Source of the DNA: Actinomycetes bacterium
Lineage (GTDB): Bacteria; Actinomycetota; Acidimicrobiia; Acidimicrobiales; Microtrichaceae
Direction: 5' to 3'
NCBI GenBank assembly: GCA_024222295.1
Contig: JAAEPF010000017.1
Span: forward strand, 372,001-436,000
DNA: 64,000 nucleotides
Positions 52,794 through 61,075 of this stretch are shown piece after piece. The first letter of the stretch is position 1; each line of letters starts with the position of its first letter. The notes under the pieces were generated by a model. It saw only the letters and a list, made by a program, of their open reading frames with translations, made no database searches and had not been told where the DNA came from. Both the position numbers and the translations under genes were made by a program.

Positions 52794-52946
52794 TCCTGGA
52801 GCGCCGATCCGAGCCCCGGGCGCGCCCACATCTACGCCAACCTCGGTCAGCTCAGCGCAGGACGGGCGAGTGCCATTGCCGACCTCGCAACGTCTCCGGG
52901 CGAGCCGGCTCCTCAGGTCCCCGGCTTCGAGGCGCCGGGCGAATAG
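52794..52946 (+). other. Possible protein-coding remnant after the sulfatase
   Basis: In the frame of the sulfatase 3' part, the DNA stays open beyond the TAG at 52791-52793 to a TAG at 52944-52946 and reads protein-like sequence (GRAHIYANLGQLSAGRA, then a Pro-rich end). It has no start codon or ribosome binding site of its own. It may be a decayed gene tail; chance is possible. Confidence 0.2.
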
Positions 52947-52987
52947 GCTGACGCCGAGTGGCGTCGGCGCCACGGAACGGAGTCATC

Positions 52988-53416
52988 ATGGCAACCGAAC
53001 GAGAGACACTGCAACCGGCGCAGCGGCCGTGGGAGGTCACGCTGCTGGTCGTGCTCGGCTACATAGGCGGGTTCTTCAATCTGCTGGGAGGCGTGCTGAT
53101 CATGCTCGACCGCCAGGACGACACGTTCCAGGGGCTCACATTCCACTCCGAGAACCAGCTCCTCGCCTTCGGCCTCATGGTGGCCGTGATCGGCATCGCG
53201 CAGATCTTCCTCGCCAACTTGCTCGGCAAGGGAAGCCAGATCGTGCGTGTGTTCTATGCCGTCATCGCCGTGTTCAACCTCGCCGCCGGTGTGTGGGCGA
53301 TGGTGGCACTGCAAAGTGAACAGCGGGCATCCGGCACAGTCGCCGCAGTGGTGTCGCTGATCGTGCTGTGGCTGCTGTTCAATCGGAAGTCCGAGGACTT
53401 CTTCGAGACCGCCTGA
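52988..53416 (+). CDS. Four-helix membrane protein
   Basis: Protein of 142 residues with four predicted helices near residues 17-40, 58-80, 86-108 and 115-135 (VTLLVVLGYIGGFFNLLGG, LLAFGLMVAVIGIAQIF, VFYAVIAVFNLAAGVWAMV, VAAVVSLIVLWLLF). I do not recognise a named family; small actinobacterial DUF-type membrane proteins share this layout. ATG 52988 has GGAG upstream. A strong terminator-like hairpin follows 30 bases after its stop. Confidence 0.8.
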   Translation: MATERETLQPAQRPWEVTLLVVLGYIGGFFNLLGGVLIMLDRQDDTFQGLTFHSENQLLAFGLMVAVIGIAQIFLANLLGKGSQIVRVFYAVIAVFNLAAGVWAMVALQSEQRASGTVAAVVSLIVLWLLFNRKSEDFFETA

Positions 53417-53445
53417 CGGCGCGATAACCCATCCCTGATCCCCCC

Positions 53446-53492
53446 CCACGGTGGGGCCCGTGCTGGAAAGTGCGGGCCCCACTGTGGTTTTC
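53446..53492 (+). terminator. Rho-independent-type terminator
   Basis: A 15-base stem (53446-53460 with 53473-53487, one G-U pair) encloses a 12-base loop and is followed by TTTT. It sits between the membrane protein gene and the aldehyde dehydrogenase gene and should separate their transcripts. Confidence 0.85.
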
Positions 53493-53543
53493 TGGTGGCC
53501 TCTGACCTGACACTCCGTCAGATCACCCGCAGGGGGAACCAAG

Positions 53544-55082
53544 ATGGCAATCGTCAAGCCCGCAGAGCCCACCGAGTCCGGTCGGCGACGCTACGACCTC
53601 GCATCACCCGCAACCGGCGACCCGATCGGCCAGCTCGAGTGCACCACGCCGGACGAAGTCCGCTCGCTCGTCGCACGCGCCCGTGAGGCCCAGCCCGCGT
53701 GGGAGGCACTGGGCCCCGCAGGCCGCGCCGAGTACCTGAAGCGCGCCCTGGCGGTGCTCGTGGACAGCCAGGATGAGCTCGTCGACGTGATCGTGCGTGA
53801 GTCGGGCAAGCCGCGCAGCGAGGCCCTGATGATCGACGTGTTCGCAGCGGCAGATTCGCTTGCATACCTCGCGAAGAACGCCGGCAAGTGGCTGCGCGCC
53901 GAATCGATGCCGACCCATGGCGTCCTGCGCCTCACCAAGAAGGTGCAGGTTCGGTACCAGCCGCTGGGCGTCGTGGGCGTCATCTCGCCGTGGAACGGTC
54001 CCCTGATCCTCTCGCTCAATCCGGCCATCCAGGCACTCATCGCCGGCAACACCGTGGTGGTGAAGCCGTCCGAGGTGACCCCCTACTCCGGCAAGCTGGC
54101 CGTCGACCTGTTCGAGCGTGCCGGTATACCCGAAGGCGTGATCCAGGTGGCCATGGGCGACGGCGAGACGGGCGCGGCCCTGGTCGAGGGCGGAGTCGAC
54201 AAGGTCCACTTCACGGGCAGCGTCGCCACGGGCCGCAAGATCGCGGAGGCGTGCGGTCGCCAACTGATCCCGCACACCCTCGAGCTGGGCGGCAATGACG
54301 CCATGATCGTGTGCTCCGACGCGGATCTCGACGCAGCGGCCGGTGGTGCCGTGGTCGGTTCGATGTTCAACACCGGCCAGTACTGCTGTGGCACCGAGCG
54401 GGTCTACGTCATGGAGGACGTGGTCGAGGAGTTCACACAACGGGTGGTTGACCGAGTGCGCAGCCTCCGCCAGGAGACCTCCGGCTCGTTCGATGTGGGC
54501 CCGATGTTCTGGGACCGCCAGCTCGACAAGGTCACCGAGCAGGTCGACTCGGCCATCGCCGACGGCGCGACAGCGCTGGTGGGTGGCAAGCGCAACGACA
54601 AGCTCCCCGGGCTCTACTTCGAGCCAACGGTGTTGACCGGCGTCAACCACGACATGGCAGTGATGCGCGACGAGACCTTCGGTCCCGTCCTGCCGATCGT
54701 GCCCGTCGCGAGCGTGGACGAGGCCATCAAGTACGCCAACGACACCAACTACGGCCTCGCGGGCAGCGTGTGGACCTCAGATGTGGATGCCGGCGTCGAG
54801 ATTGCCTCGCGGCTGCACACAGGCAGCGTGTCGGTCAACGACATGGCGCTCACCTATGGCATCCCCGAGGCCCCGTTCGGTGGCCGTCGCGAGAGCGGAG
54901 TCGGCCAGGCCAACGGCAAGGTCGGAGTACGCAGCTTCACCCATGCGCAGCCCATCGTCATCGACCGCTTCGGTGGCAAGCAGACCGCCGGTCAGTACCC
55001 CTACAAGCCGAGCACCGAGAAGATCATGCAGCGCATGATCCGCGTCACCTGGGGCAAGGGCATAGCGAAGCTGAAGAAGTAG
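53544..55082 (+). CDS. Aldehyde dehydrogenase family protein
   Basis: NAD(P)-dependent aldehyde dehydrogenase of 512 residues. VGVISPWNGPLILSLNPA near residue 140 is the cofactor region, VHFTGSVATGRKIAE near residue 220, the general base is in TLELGGNDAMIV near residue 250 and the catalytic Cys is in NTGQYCCGTERVYV near residue 285; the late APFGGRRESGVGQ is also typical. The 3' end carries a 19-bp tandem duplication that repeats the stop codon. A terminator upstream makes it a separate unit. Substrate unknown. Confidence 0.93.
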   Translation: MAIVKPAEPTESGRRRYDLASPATGDPIGQLECTTPDEVRSLVARAREAQPAWEALGPAGRAEYLKRALAVLVDSQDELVDVIVRESGKPRSEALMIDVFAAADSLAYLAKNAGKWLRAESMPTHGVLRLTKKVQVRYQPLGVVGVISPWNGPLILSLNPAIQALIAGNTVVVKPSEVTPYSGKLAVDLFERAGIPEGVIQVAMGDGETGAALVEGGVDKVHFTGSVATGRKIAEACGRQLIPHTLELGGNDAMIVCSDADLDAAAGGAVVGSMFNTGQYCCGTERVYVMEDVVEEFTQRVVDRVRSLRQETSGSFDVGPMFWDRQLDKVTEQVDSAIADGATALVGGKRNDKLPGLYFEPTVLTGVNHDMAVMRDETFGPVLPIVPVASVDEAIKYANDTNYGLAGSVWTSDVDAGVEIASRLHTGSVSVNDMALTYGIPEAPFGGRRESGVGQANGKVGVRSFTHAQPIVIDRFGGKQTAGQYPYKPSTEKIMQRMIRVTWGKGIAKLKK

Positions 55083-55101
55083 AGCGAAGCTGAAGAAGTA
55101 G
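55064..55101 (+). repeat. 19-bp perfect tandem duplication spanning a stop codon
   Basis: Copies at 55064-55082 and 55083-55101 both end in TAG and encode the final K-L-K-K of the aldehyde dehydrogenase. A few bases of a third copy follow. The first TAG ends the protein; the second copy is untranslated in that frame and reaches to six bases from the convergent gene's stop. Confidence 0.85.
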
Positions 55102-55106
55102 AGCGC

Positions 55107-56321
55107 TCAGTCCTGCATGTCGCCGACGACCGCTTCGGTGACCACGCGGGGGATGTCCTTGCGCTCAAACTTCTCGATGTCATCGTCGTAGGTGGCCGGC
55201 CCCATGCGCACCACGACGGTTTCTGTGCCGGGGTCGATGGCGATCATCTGTCCACCGAGGCCCATGGCGAAGAACATCTCCTCGGGCGCCCCTTCGATCA
55301 TCTGCTTCACCTGGGCCGCGGACTCGTCGCCGTCCTCGCCCGTCGCGTTGTCGCCGCCCATGATCCGACCCGGGCGGTTGAGCCACCACAGCCAGCCGTA
55401 GGCAGCATTCATCTCCTGGCTGGACTCGCCGGTGGAGGCTTCCATCCATTCCTCGGACACGACCTGTTCGCCGTCCCAGTTTCCGTCGCGCAGCGCCATG
55501 ATCCCGAACCGGGCCATGTCGCGGCAGGTGGACTGAACACCCATGAAGGTGAGCGGGTTGCCGGCCCGATCGCGGTCGATGGAGCTGTCCTGCATTCCGA
55601 GAGGCCCGAACAGCCGCTCGTCCGCGAAGTCGGCCATGTCCTGGCCGGTGGCTCCCTCGAAGACCTGCTCGAGGGTCTGGATGGCCGAGTTGTTGTAGAC
55701 CCACTCGGTGCCCGGGTCGTGTTCCTGCTCCAGGCCGATGGCGAAGGCGGTCTTGTCGGACGCCTTCGCGGCCATCTCGACGTAGTCGGTCTGGAAGTCA
55801 TAGAAGCGGCCCGAGGTGTTGTTGAGGAGCTGCTCGACGGTGATGTCCTCAGAAGGGGTGCCGACCCATTCGGGGATCCAGGTCGAAGCTTTGTCCTCGA
55901 CCGTCAGGTACCCCTCGTCGGCGGCCATTCCGACCAGGGTCGCCGTGAACGACTTGGATGCCGAGAAGGTCTCCTGTGTCGAGTTCTCGTCGGTGTCCTG
56001 CCAGTACCACTCGTCGACGATCCTTCCTCCACGGGTCACGAGGAAGCAGTTGGAGAGCCCGGCCTCCGCGTCGGCGGCGATGGCGTCGAGCGCCGCCCGG
56101 TCGATTCCGGCCGCCCCGGCATCGACGGTTTCCCATTCCTCGCCGGGGAAGTACGGCCCGGAGGCGGCATCATCACCCGGCTCTTCGCCCTCCAGCTCCG
56201 GTGCGTTCCCTGGAGGCGCCGGCGATGCATCAGCTTTGCCGGTGGTGCTGCACGCACCTGCGAGCAGTGCGAGCAGTGCGAGCAGTGTCACCAGGGGAGC
56301 CAGGGAGGAGCGGGTCGGCAT
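55107..56321 (-). CDS. Serine beta-lactamase-fold lipoprotein (class C-like hydrolase)
   Basis: Lipoprotein of 404 residues with signal peptide LLALLALLAGAC. Active-site motif S120-A-S-K123 (SxxK) in ETFSASKSFTATLVG, and the Tyr motif EWVYNNSAIQ near residue 205 (YxN). The third motif region lies near GGQMIAIDPGTETVVVRMG. This is the penicillin-binding/EstB-like fold; members are esterases, D-amino-peptidases or lactamases, and resistance should not be assumed. The signal peptide is encoded by a 9-bp tandem repeat. Confidence 0.88.
   Translation of the reverse strand: MPTRSSLAPLVTLLALLALLAGACSTTGKADASPAPPGNAPELEGEEPGDDAASGPYFPGEEWETVDAGAAGIDRAALDAIAADAEAGLSNCFLVTRGGRIVDEWYWQDTDENSTQETFSASKSFTATLVGMAADEGYLTVEDKASTWIPEWVGTPSEDITVEQLLNNTSGRFYDFQTDYVEMAAKASDKTAFAIGLEQEHDPGTEWVYNNSAIQTLEQVFEGATGQDMADFADERLFGPLGMQDSSIDRDRAGNPLTFMGVQSTCRDMARFGIMALRDGNWDGEQVVSEEWMEASTGESSQEMNAAYGWLWWLNRPGRIMGGDNATGEDGDESAAQVKQMIEGAPEEMFFAMGLGGQMIAIDPGTETVVVRMGPATYDDDIEKFERKDIPRVVTEAVVGDMQD
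56260..56286 (-). repeat. 9-bp tandem repeat (three copies) in a signal peptide
   Basis: GCGAGCAGT on the plus strand is repeated three times in register with codons and encodes the LLA-type hydrophobic core of the lipoprotein signal peptide. Copy-number change would lengthen or shorten the core by three residues. Confidence 0.8.
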
Positions 56322-56488
56322 GCAACAAGTGTGGTGGTCGGTCCCTGACCGCGGTAATCGGTTCTGAGTGACTGCTTCGAGCTCCGATGAAGTACCGCGT
56401 CGCAAGCCGTCGCTGAGGGGGTATGTTGGGCGCCGGTCCGACGGGGCCCAACAAGGGTCCATCAGGGCCAAGACCAACTGGAGAATCA

Positions 56489-56683
56489 ATGAGCACCCTC
56501 ACCAACGACGAGGTCGTCGACATCGTGGCGGACTCCCTGGATGACGCAGCCGACACGGCGGCCAAGTCGTCCCACAAGCTGCTGAAGATGATCATCCTCC
56601 TCGGAATCATCGGGATCGTCTTCGCGGTCATCAAGCAGATGACCGCCGATTCCGACCCGGAGCCGTACGACCCCGCGGGCTGA
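56489..56683 (+). CDS. Small single-pass membrane protein
   Basis: Protein of 64 residues: a short acidic helix (EVVDIVADSLDDAAD), then SSHKLLKM and one transmembrane helix (ILLGIIGIVFAVIKQ), and a short acidic tail. The helix and its preceding basic motif match the small protein at 47535-47822. It is immediately followed by the TauD-like reading frame, whose possible CTG start overlaps this stop (CTGA). Function unknown. Confidence 0.7.
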   Translation: MSTLTNDEVVDIVADSLDDAADTAAKSSHKLLKMIILLGIIGIVFAVIKQMTADSDPEPYDPAG

Positions 56684-56703
56684 TCCCGACGTACAGGTCC
56701 TAC

Positions 56704-57660
56704 CTGGACCAGACCCTCTCGTATTTCAACGATCGCCCGCACGTAGGGGTTCCCGACGCGCCCACGGGTGGGCCCGCGGCGTGGTCAGGCGCGGACCTGA
56801 CTGATCCCGCGCTGTGGCGCGTCGAGCTCGATGACCGCCAACGCGCACGGTTCGCTGCGGTCGGTCGGGAGCTGGTCGCCACGGGCGCCGACCTCGGCGA
56901 GCTCACCAGGTCGGACGTCGCGCTCGACGAGTTCTCGGCGCTGGTCGAGCTGAGTCGTGGCGAGCTCGCCGACGGCCGGGGATTCGTCGTGTGGCGCGGT
57001 CTTCCTGTCCAGGAGCTGGAGCCGGCCGAGTGCGAGGCCGCCTTCTGGGCGTTGGGCCTGCACCTCGGCCACCCCGGCGCACAGAACGGAGAGGGTGACC
57101 TGCTCGGTCACGTCACCGACTACCACGACCCCACCGACACGCCACTCGCACGGGAGTACCGGTCCACCGTCGACATCGCGTTTCACTGCGACGCGGCCGA
57201 CGTGGTCGGCCTGCTGTGTCTGTCGACCGCGGCCGAGGGTGGCGCGTCGCGCCTTGTGTCGTCGGTGACCGTGCTGGACGAGATGGTGGCCACAACACCT
57301 CTGCTGGCGGCCCGCTTGTGTGAGTTGGCGGAGCTGGACACCCGCAGTGACGGGGAGGGTTTCACCCATGTGCCGGTGCGCCCGGTCTGCTTCGACGGCG
57401 AGAGGCCCGCCACGTTCATGCATCTCGGTTACCTGCGCTCGGTTGCCCGCCACGACGACGTGGAGCTTGACGACGAGCTGGTCGAGGCCCTTGATGCCTG
57501 GGACGCGATCTCGGCACGGCCGGATGTGCACATAGTCATGGACCTGGAGCCGGGTGATCTCCAGCTCTGTTCCAACCACACGGTGGCCCACGCCCGAACC
57601 GGATACGTCGACGGTCCCGATGACCCGCGCCACCTGCTGCGCCTCTGGCTGACCCTCTGA
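56704..57660 (+). CDS. TauD/TfdA-like dioxygenase lacking an ordinary start codon
   Basis: Fe(II)/2-oxoglutarate-dependent oxygenase-type protein. Recognisable are GFVVWRGLPV, FHCDAADVVGLLCL (HxD iron ligands), GGASRLVSS and the late NHTVAHARTGY (distal His) with RLWLTL. Protein-like sequence in the same frame begins far upstream of the first GTG (56989), for example AWSGADLTDPALWRVEL, and the frame is open from 56545, but no ATG, GTG or TTG occurs before 56989. CTG at 56704 (AGG six bases upstream) or CTG at 56680 may be the start; a start at 56989 would drop about 95 residues of fold. Confidence 0.75.
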   Translation: MDQTLSYFNDRPHVGVPDAPTGGPAAWSGADLTDPALWRVELDDRQRARFAAVGRELVATGADLGELTRSDVALDEFSALVELSRGELADGRGFVVWRGLPVQELEPAECEAAFWALGLHLGHPGAQNGEGDLLGHVTDYHDPTDTPLAREYRSTVDIAFHCDAADVVGLLCLSTAAEGGASRLVSSVTVLDEMVATTPLLAARLCELAELDTRSDGEGFTHVPVRPVCFDGERPATFMHLGYLRSVARHDDVELDDELVEALDAWDAISARPDVHIVMDLEPGDLQLCSNHTVAHARTGYVDGPDDPRHLLRLWLTL

Positions 57661-57696
57661 TTGCCCGAGCTCACTGTGGGGGTTGCAGGACGCGGG

Positions 57697-57702
57697 TAGC
57701 TT
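57697..57702 (+). promoter_or_regulatory. Leaderless-type -10 box of the PPOX gene
   Basis: TAGCTT ends 6 bases before ATG 57709. Confidence 0.5.
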
Positions 57703-57708
57703 GCGGCG

Positions 57709-58218
57709 ATGGGCAAGAACGAGCGTTCAAGGGTCGCCATGAGCGACGATGAGATCGAGGACTACCTCCAGCGGAGTCGAACCGCCACCATCGCGACGGT
57801 CGGGGCCGACGGCACCCCGCACCTGGTGGCCATGTGGTACGCCGTGGTCGACGGGGCGATCTGGTTCGAGACCAAGAGCAAGTCCCAGAAGGCCGTCAAT
57901 CTGCGCCGAGACCCGCGAGTCACGGTGCTTATCGAGGACGGCGAGACCTACGACAGCCTGCGCGGTGTCTCCTTCGAGGGGACCGCGGAGATCACTGACG
58001 ATCCCGACCGACTCTGGGAGGTCGGTGTCAGTGTCTGGGAGCGCTACAACGGCCCGTACACCGAAGACATGAAGCCGTTCGTGGAGATCATGTTGCAGAA
58101 CCGAATAGCGGTGAAGGTCGACGTGGAACGGGTGCGTTCGTGGGATCACCACAAGCTCGGCATGGACGCGATGCCGATCGGTGGAACGACTGCCGAGCAC
58201 ATCCACGAGCGCGGGTGA
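57709..58218 (+). CDS. PPOX-fold (F420- or FMN-binding) family protein
   Basis: Split-barrel protein of 169 residues of the pyridoxamine-phosphate-oxidase-like superfamily. RTATIATVGADGTPHLVAMWY near residue 24, IWFETKSKSQKAVNLRRDPRV and LRGVSFEGTAEI follow the pattern of actinobacterial F420-dependent members. F420 rather than FMN is likely but not shown. Nine bases separate it from the AttH-like gene. Confidence 0.82.
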   Translation: MGKNERSRVAMSDDEIEDYLQRSRTATIATVGADGTPHLVAMWYAVVDGAIWFETKSKSQKAVNLRRDPRVTVLIEDGETYDSLRGVSFEGTAEITDDPDRLWEVGVSVWERYNGPYTEDMKPFVEIMLQNRIAVKVDVERVRSWDHHKLGMDAMPIGGTTAEHIHERG

Positions 58219-58227
58219 GGGGCCGCC

Positions 58228-59379
58228 GTGAACCCGATCGGCGAACTACTGGCGGCTGACGAGCAGCTCACCCACCAGACAACCGACACCTTCGCCACGG
58301 TCGGTACCTCGGACCCATCGTGGACCGAGAAGGTCTGCGCCATGGCCATGGCACGCGACGGCAGCATCCAGTTGGGCTTCGGACTGGGCAAGTACACGAA
58401 TCGCAACGTCATGGATGCCTACGCAGCGGTGGGCAGAGGCGCTTCGCAGCACACGGTGCGTGCCAGTCGGCGGCTCGCGCCCGAGCCCGAACTCACCTCC
58501 ATCGGCCCGGTTCGCTACGAGGTGGTGGAACCCCTGCACAAGGTGCGGTTCCACCTCGAGGCCAACGATTGCCAGCCAATCTCCTTTGACTGGACCTTCA
58601 CATCCGTGGTGCCTCCGGTGGTGGAGGAGCGCACCCACCTACGCGCCGGCTACCGAATCTCGGCCGACCTCGTGCGCTACCACCAGACCGGCATCGCCGA
58701 GGGCTGGGTCGAGGTGGACGGCGAGCGCACCGAGATCGACCCGGAGAGCTGGGTGTCGACGCGGGACCACTCCTGGGGTGTTCGCTACGACGTGGGTGTG
58801 CCACCGGTGGATGTCGAGGGCGCCGAGATCGAGATCCCGGCCGGGGTCGGCTTCATGATGATGTGGTGTCCGGCACTGCTGGAACGGCCCGACGGATCCC
58901 GGTACGCGAGCCACCTGCACTTCACCCGCTTCGCCATGCCGGGCCTCGACCAGCGCACGGTGACGGCCGGCGTCGAGCATCCGGACGGGTCGCGTGAGCC
59001 GATCGTGGCAATGGAGCCCGATCTGGCGTTCGACCCTGACAACCGTCGGTTCCTCGGCGGCACGATCGAGGCGGTGATGGACGACGGTTCCAGCAGGCCG
59101 TTTCACCTCGAGGCCCTGGGCGACACGGGCGTGCACCTCGGCCTCTACTTCGGCTACGACGGCCACCACCACGGCGAGTTCCGGGGCGAGCTGCAGGTCG
59201 AAGGCGAGTTCATCGAGGACTGCCGCGACCCCGCGACTGCGCGGCGGATCCACCAGATCCGCGACACCGCGGTGCGGGTGACCGACCCGATCGGTGGCGG
59301 GACCGGTTGGGGCAACTGCCAGACCGTCGCGGCGGGGCCATGGCCCGATGCGGGCCTGGCAGACGAGTCCTGGCTCTGA
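58228..59379 (+). CDS. AttH/CrtC-like calycin-type protein of unknown function
   Basis: Protein of 383 residues made of two beta-rich halves. The N-terminal half contains DGSIQLGFGLGKYTN and VRFHLEANDCQPISFDW; the link has WVSTRDHSWGVRYDVG, a motif seen in large actinobacterial families with the AttH/hydroxyneurosporene-synthase-like double-calycin fold. The C-terminal half ends with GYDGHHHGEFRGELQ and WGNCQTVAAGPW. It may bind or act on a lipid or isoprenoid, but this is not proven. It shares a transcription direction with the PPOX gene and the Rieske operon. Confidence 0.65.
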   Translation: MNPIGELLAADEQLTHQTTDTFATVGTSDPSWTEKVCAMAMARDGSIQLGFGLGKYTNRNVMDAYAAVGRGASQHTVRASRRLAPEPELTSIGPVRYEVVEPLHKVRFHLEANDCQPISFDWTFTSVVPPVVEERTHLRAGYRISADLVRYHQTGIAEGWVEVDGERTEIDPESWVSTRDHSWGVRYDVGVPPVDVEGAEIEIPAGVGFMMMWCPALLERPDGSRYASHLHFTRFAMPGLDQRTVTAGVEHPDGSREPIVAMEPDLAFDPDNRRFLGGTIEAVMDDGSSRPFHLEALGDTGVHLGLYFGYDGHHHGEFRGELQVEGEFIEDCRDPATARRIHQIRDTAVRVTDPIGGGTGWGNCQTVAAGPWPDAGLADESWL

Positions 59380-59406
59380 CGCGACCTGACCTCGCCGGTG
59401 CGCCGG

Positions 59407-59412
59407 TAGCGT
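59407..59412 (+). promoter_or_regulatory. Leaderless-type -10 box of the Rieske operon
   Basis: TAGCGT ends 7 bases before ATG 59420. It suggests that the two Rieske-fusion genes have their own promoter. Confidence 0.5.
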
Positions 59413-59419
59413 ACGAGCC

Positions 59420-61075
59420 ATGATCGAGCCGATAGTCGTGGCGAACCTTTCCGAGGTGGCCGACCGTGAGCCTTTCGGCGTGTCGTTGCACGGCATGGAG
59501 CTCGTGGTCGTGCGGATGGGCGACGACGTATCGGTGCTGGCCGGCCGATGCCTGCACCGGGGCGCGCGCCTCGCTGACGGCAAGGTGGTCGGCGACGACC
59601 TGATCTGCAGCCTCCATGGTTGGGACTACCGGGCGTGCTCGGGCGTCTCTGCCTACGACCCCAACCAGAAGCTGCACCGCTACGAGGTGGAGGTCCATGG
59701 CGACGAGGTGCGCGTGTGCGCCGCCGAGGTTCGCGAGCAGGCCACGGTGCGGCCCACGACCGATGTCACCGAGACACCGGTCGACGTGCCCGAGGCGCGC
59801 ACCAGCGCAGTCGCCGAGTACGAGTGGCACTACGAGAATCCGCATGGGGGCGCCGAGGAGGACCGTGTCGGCGACATCCACGAACTGGCGCTGTTCGGGC
59901 TGTCCCGCGTGGGGCACCACGGCCCGGTGTCGGCGATGGGTGTGCCCCGTTCGGACCTGCCGAGTTGGGACGACCTCCAGTTCCTCACAGCGCAGTTGGC
60001 ACGGTTCCCGCGCTTCGATCAGGACGTGGTCGGCACCGACGTGACGATCGGCCCCGCTGCCGCCAAGCCGTTGCGGCTGGGCATTCCGCTGTTCGTGTCA
60101 GACATGAGCTTCGGCGCACTCTCCGAAGAGGCGAAGGTGGCGCTGGCCCGTGGCGCCGAGCAGGCGGGCACAGGGATCTGCTCCGGCGAGGGCGGGATGT
60201 TGCCCGACGAGCAGGCTGAGAACAGCCGCTACTTCTATGAGTTGGCGTCGGGCCGTTTCGGCTGGGACTTCGCCCATCTCGACTCGGTGCAGGCTTTCCA
60301 CTTCAAGTTCGGCCAGGGTGCGAAGACCGGCACCGGTGGCCACCTGCCCGGACCCAAGGTCGTGGGCCGCATCGCCGAGGTGCGCAACCTCCCCGAGGGC
60401 ACCGCAGCGGTGTCACCCAGTCGTTTCCCCAACCTCGACAGCATCGGTGAGATCGCGGGTTTCGCGGCTGAGGTGAGGGAGCGAAGCGGTGGCATCCCCA
60501 TCGGGGCGAAGCTGTCGGCACAGCACATCGAGGCGGACATCGACGCCGCTCTCGAGATCGGTGTCGACTACATAATCCTCGACGGTCGCGGCGGTGGCAC
60601 AGGCGCAGCTCCGCTCATCTTCCGGGATCACATCTCGGTGCCCACCATGCCTGCGATCGCCCGGGCGCGCCGCCATCTCGACCGCAGCGATGCCGATGGC
60701 GTGACCCTGGTTGCCACCGGAGGCCTGCGCACGCCCGCCGACTTCGCCAAGGCGATGGCGCTGGGCGCGGATGCCGTTGCGGTCGCCAATTCTGCGTTGC
60801 AGGCAATCGGCTGTGTGGGCATGCGTGCGTGCCACACCGACCGTTGCCCGGTGGGCATTGCCACGCAGGACCCGGAGCTGCGCTCCCGCTTGCCTGTGGA
60901 CGAGGCGGCAGCGCGGCTGGCGCGGTTCCTGCAGGCTTCCGCTGACCTCATGGCCGTGCTCGCCCGCGCCTGCGGCCACGATCACCTCGCCGAGCTGGCG
61001 GTACAGGACCTGACGACGTTCAATCGCGAGGTGCACCACCTCACCGGCGTCACGTACGGAGGGGTACTGCCATGA
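59420..61075 (+). CDS. Rieske [2Fe-2S] domain fused to glutamate synthase FMN/Fe-S domain
   Basis: Protein of 551 residues. Residues 1-105 are a Rieske domain with C44-x-H46 and C63-x2-H66 (16 residues between), which bind a 2Fe-2S cluster. Residues about 180-545 match the central FMN domain of glutamate synthase: VSDMSFGALSEEAK, GAKTGTGGHLPGPKV, DGRGGGTGAAPL and ATGGLRTPADFAKAMALGAD. C465-x5-C471-x4-C476 has the spacing of the 3Fe-4S ligands of GltB. The glutamine amidotransferase domain and a GltD partner are absent. Its stop overlaps the next ATG (ATGA). It probably moves electrons between Rieske cluster, 3Fe-4S cluster and FMN; the reaction is unknown. Confidence 0.9.
   Translation: MIEPIVVANLSEVADREPFGVSLHGMELVVVRMGDDVSVLAGRCLHRGARLADGKVVGDDLICSLHGWDYRACSGVSAYDPNQKLHRYEVEVHGDEVRVCAAEVREQATVRPTTDVTETPVDVPEARTSAVAEYEWHYENPHGGAEEDRVGDIHELALFGLSRVGHHGPVSAMGVPRSDLPSWDDLQFLTAQLARFPRFDQDVVGTDVTIGPAAAKPLRLGIPLFVSDMSFGALSEEAKVALARGAEQAGTGICSGEGGMLPDEQAENSRYFYELASGRFGWDFAHLDSVQAFHFKFGQGAKTGTGGHLPGPKVVGRIAEVRNLPEGTAAVSPSRFPNLDSIGEIAGFAAEVRERSGGIPIGAKLSAQHIEADIDAALEIGVDYIILDGRGGGTGAAPLIFRDHISVPTMPAIARARRHLDRSDADGVTLVATGGLRTPADFAKAMALGADAVAVANSALQAIGCVGMRACHTDRCPVGIATQDPELRSRLPVDEAAARLARFLQASADLMAVLARACGHDHLAELAVQDLTTFNREVHHLTGVTYGGVLP

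Noticed and set aside
56260-56286. The GCGAGCAGT repeat as a possible phase-variation switch or CRISPR-like array
   Set aside because: Three direct 9-bp copies without spacers inside a signal peptide. A change in number keeps the frame, so it cannot switch the gene off.
55107-56321. A beta-lactamase resistance gene
   Set aside because: SxxK and YxN motifs define only the fold, and the protein is a lipoprotein of the esterase/peptidase-like group. Nothing in the sequence shows antibiotic hydrolysis.
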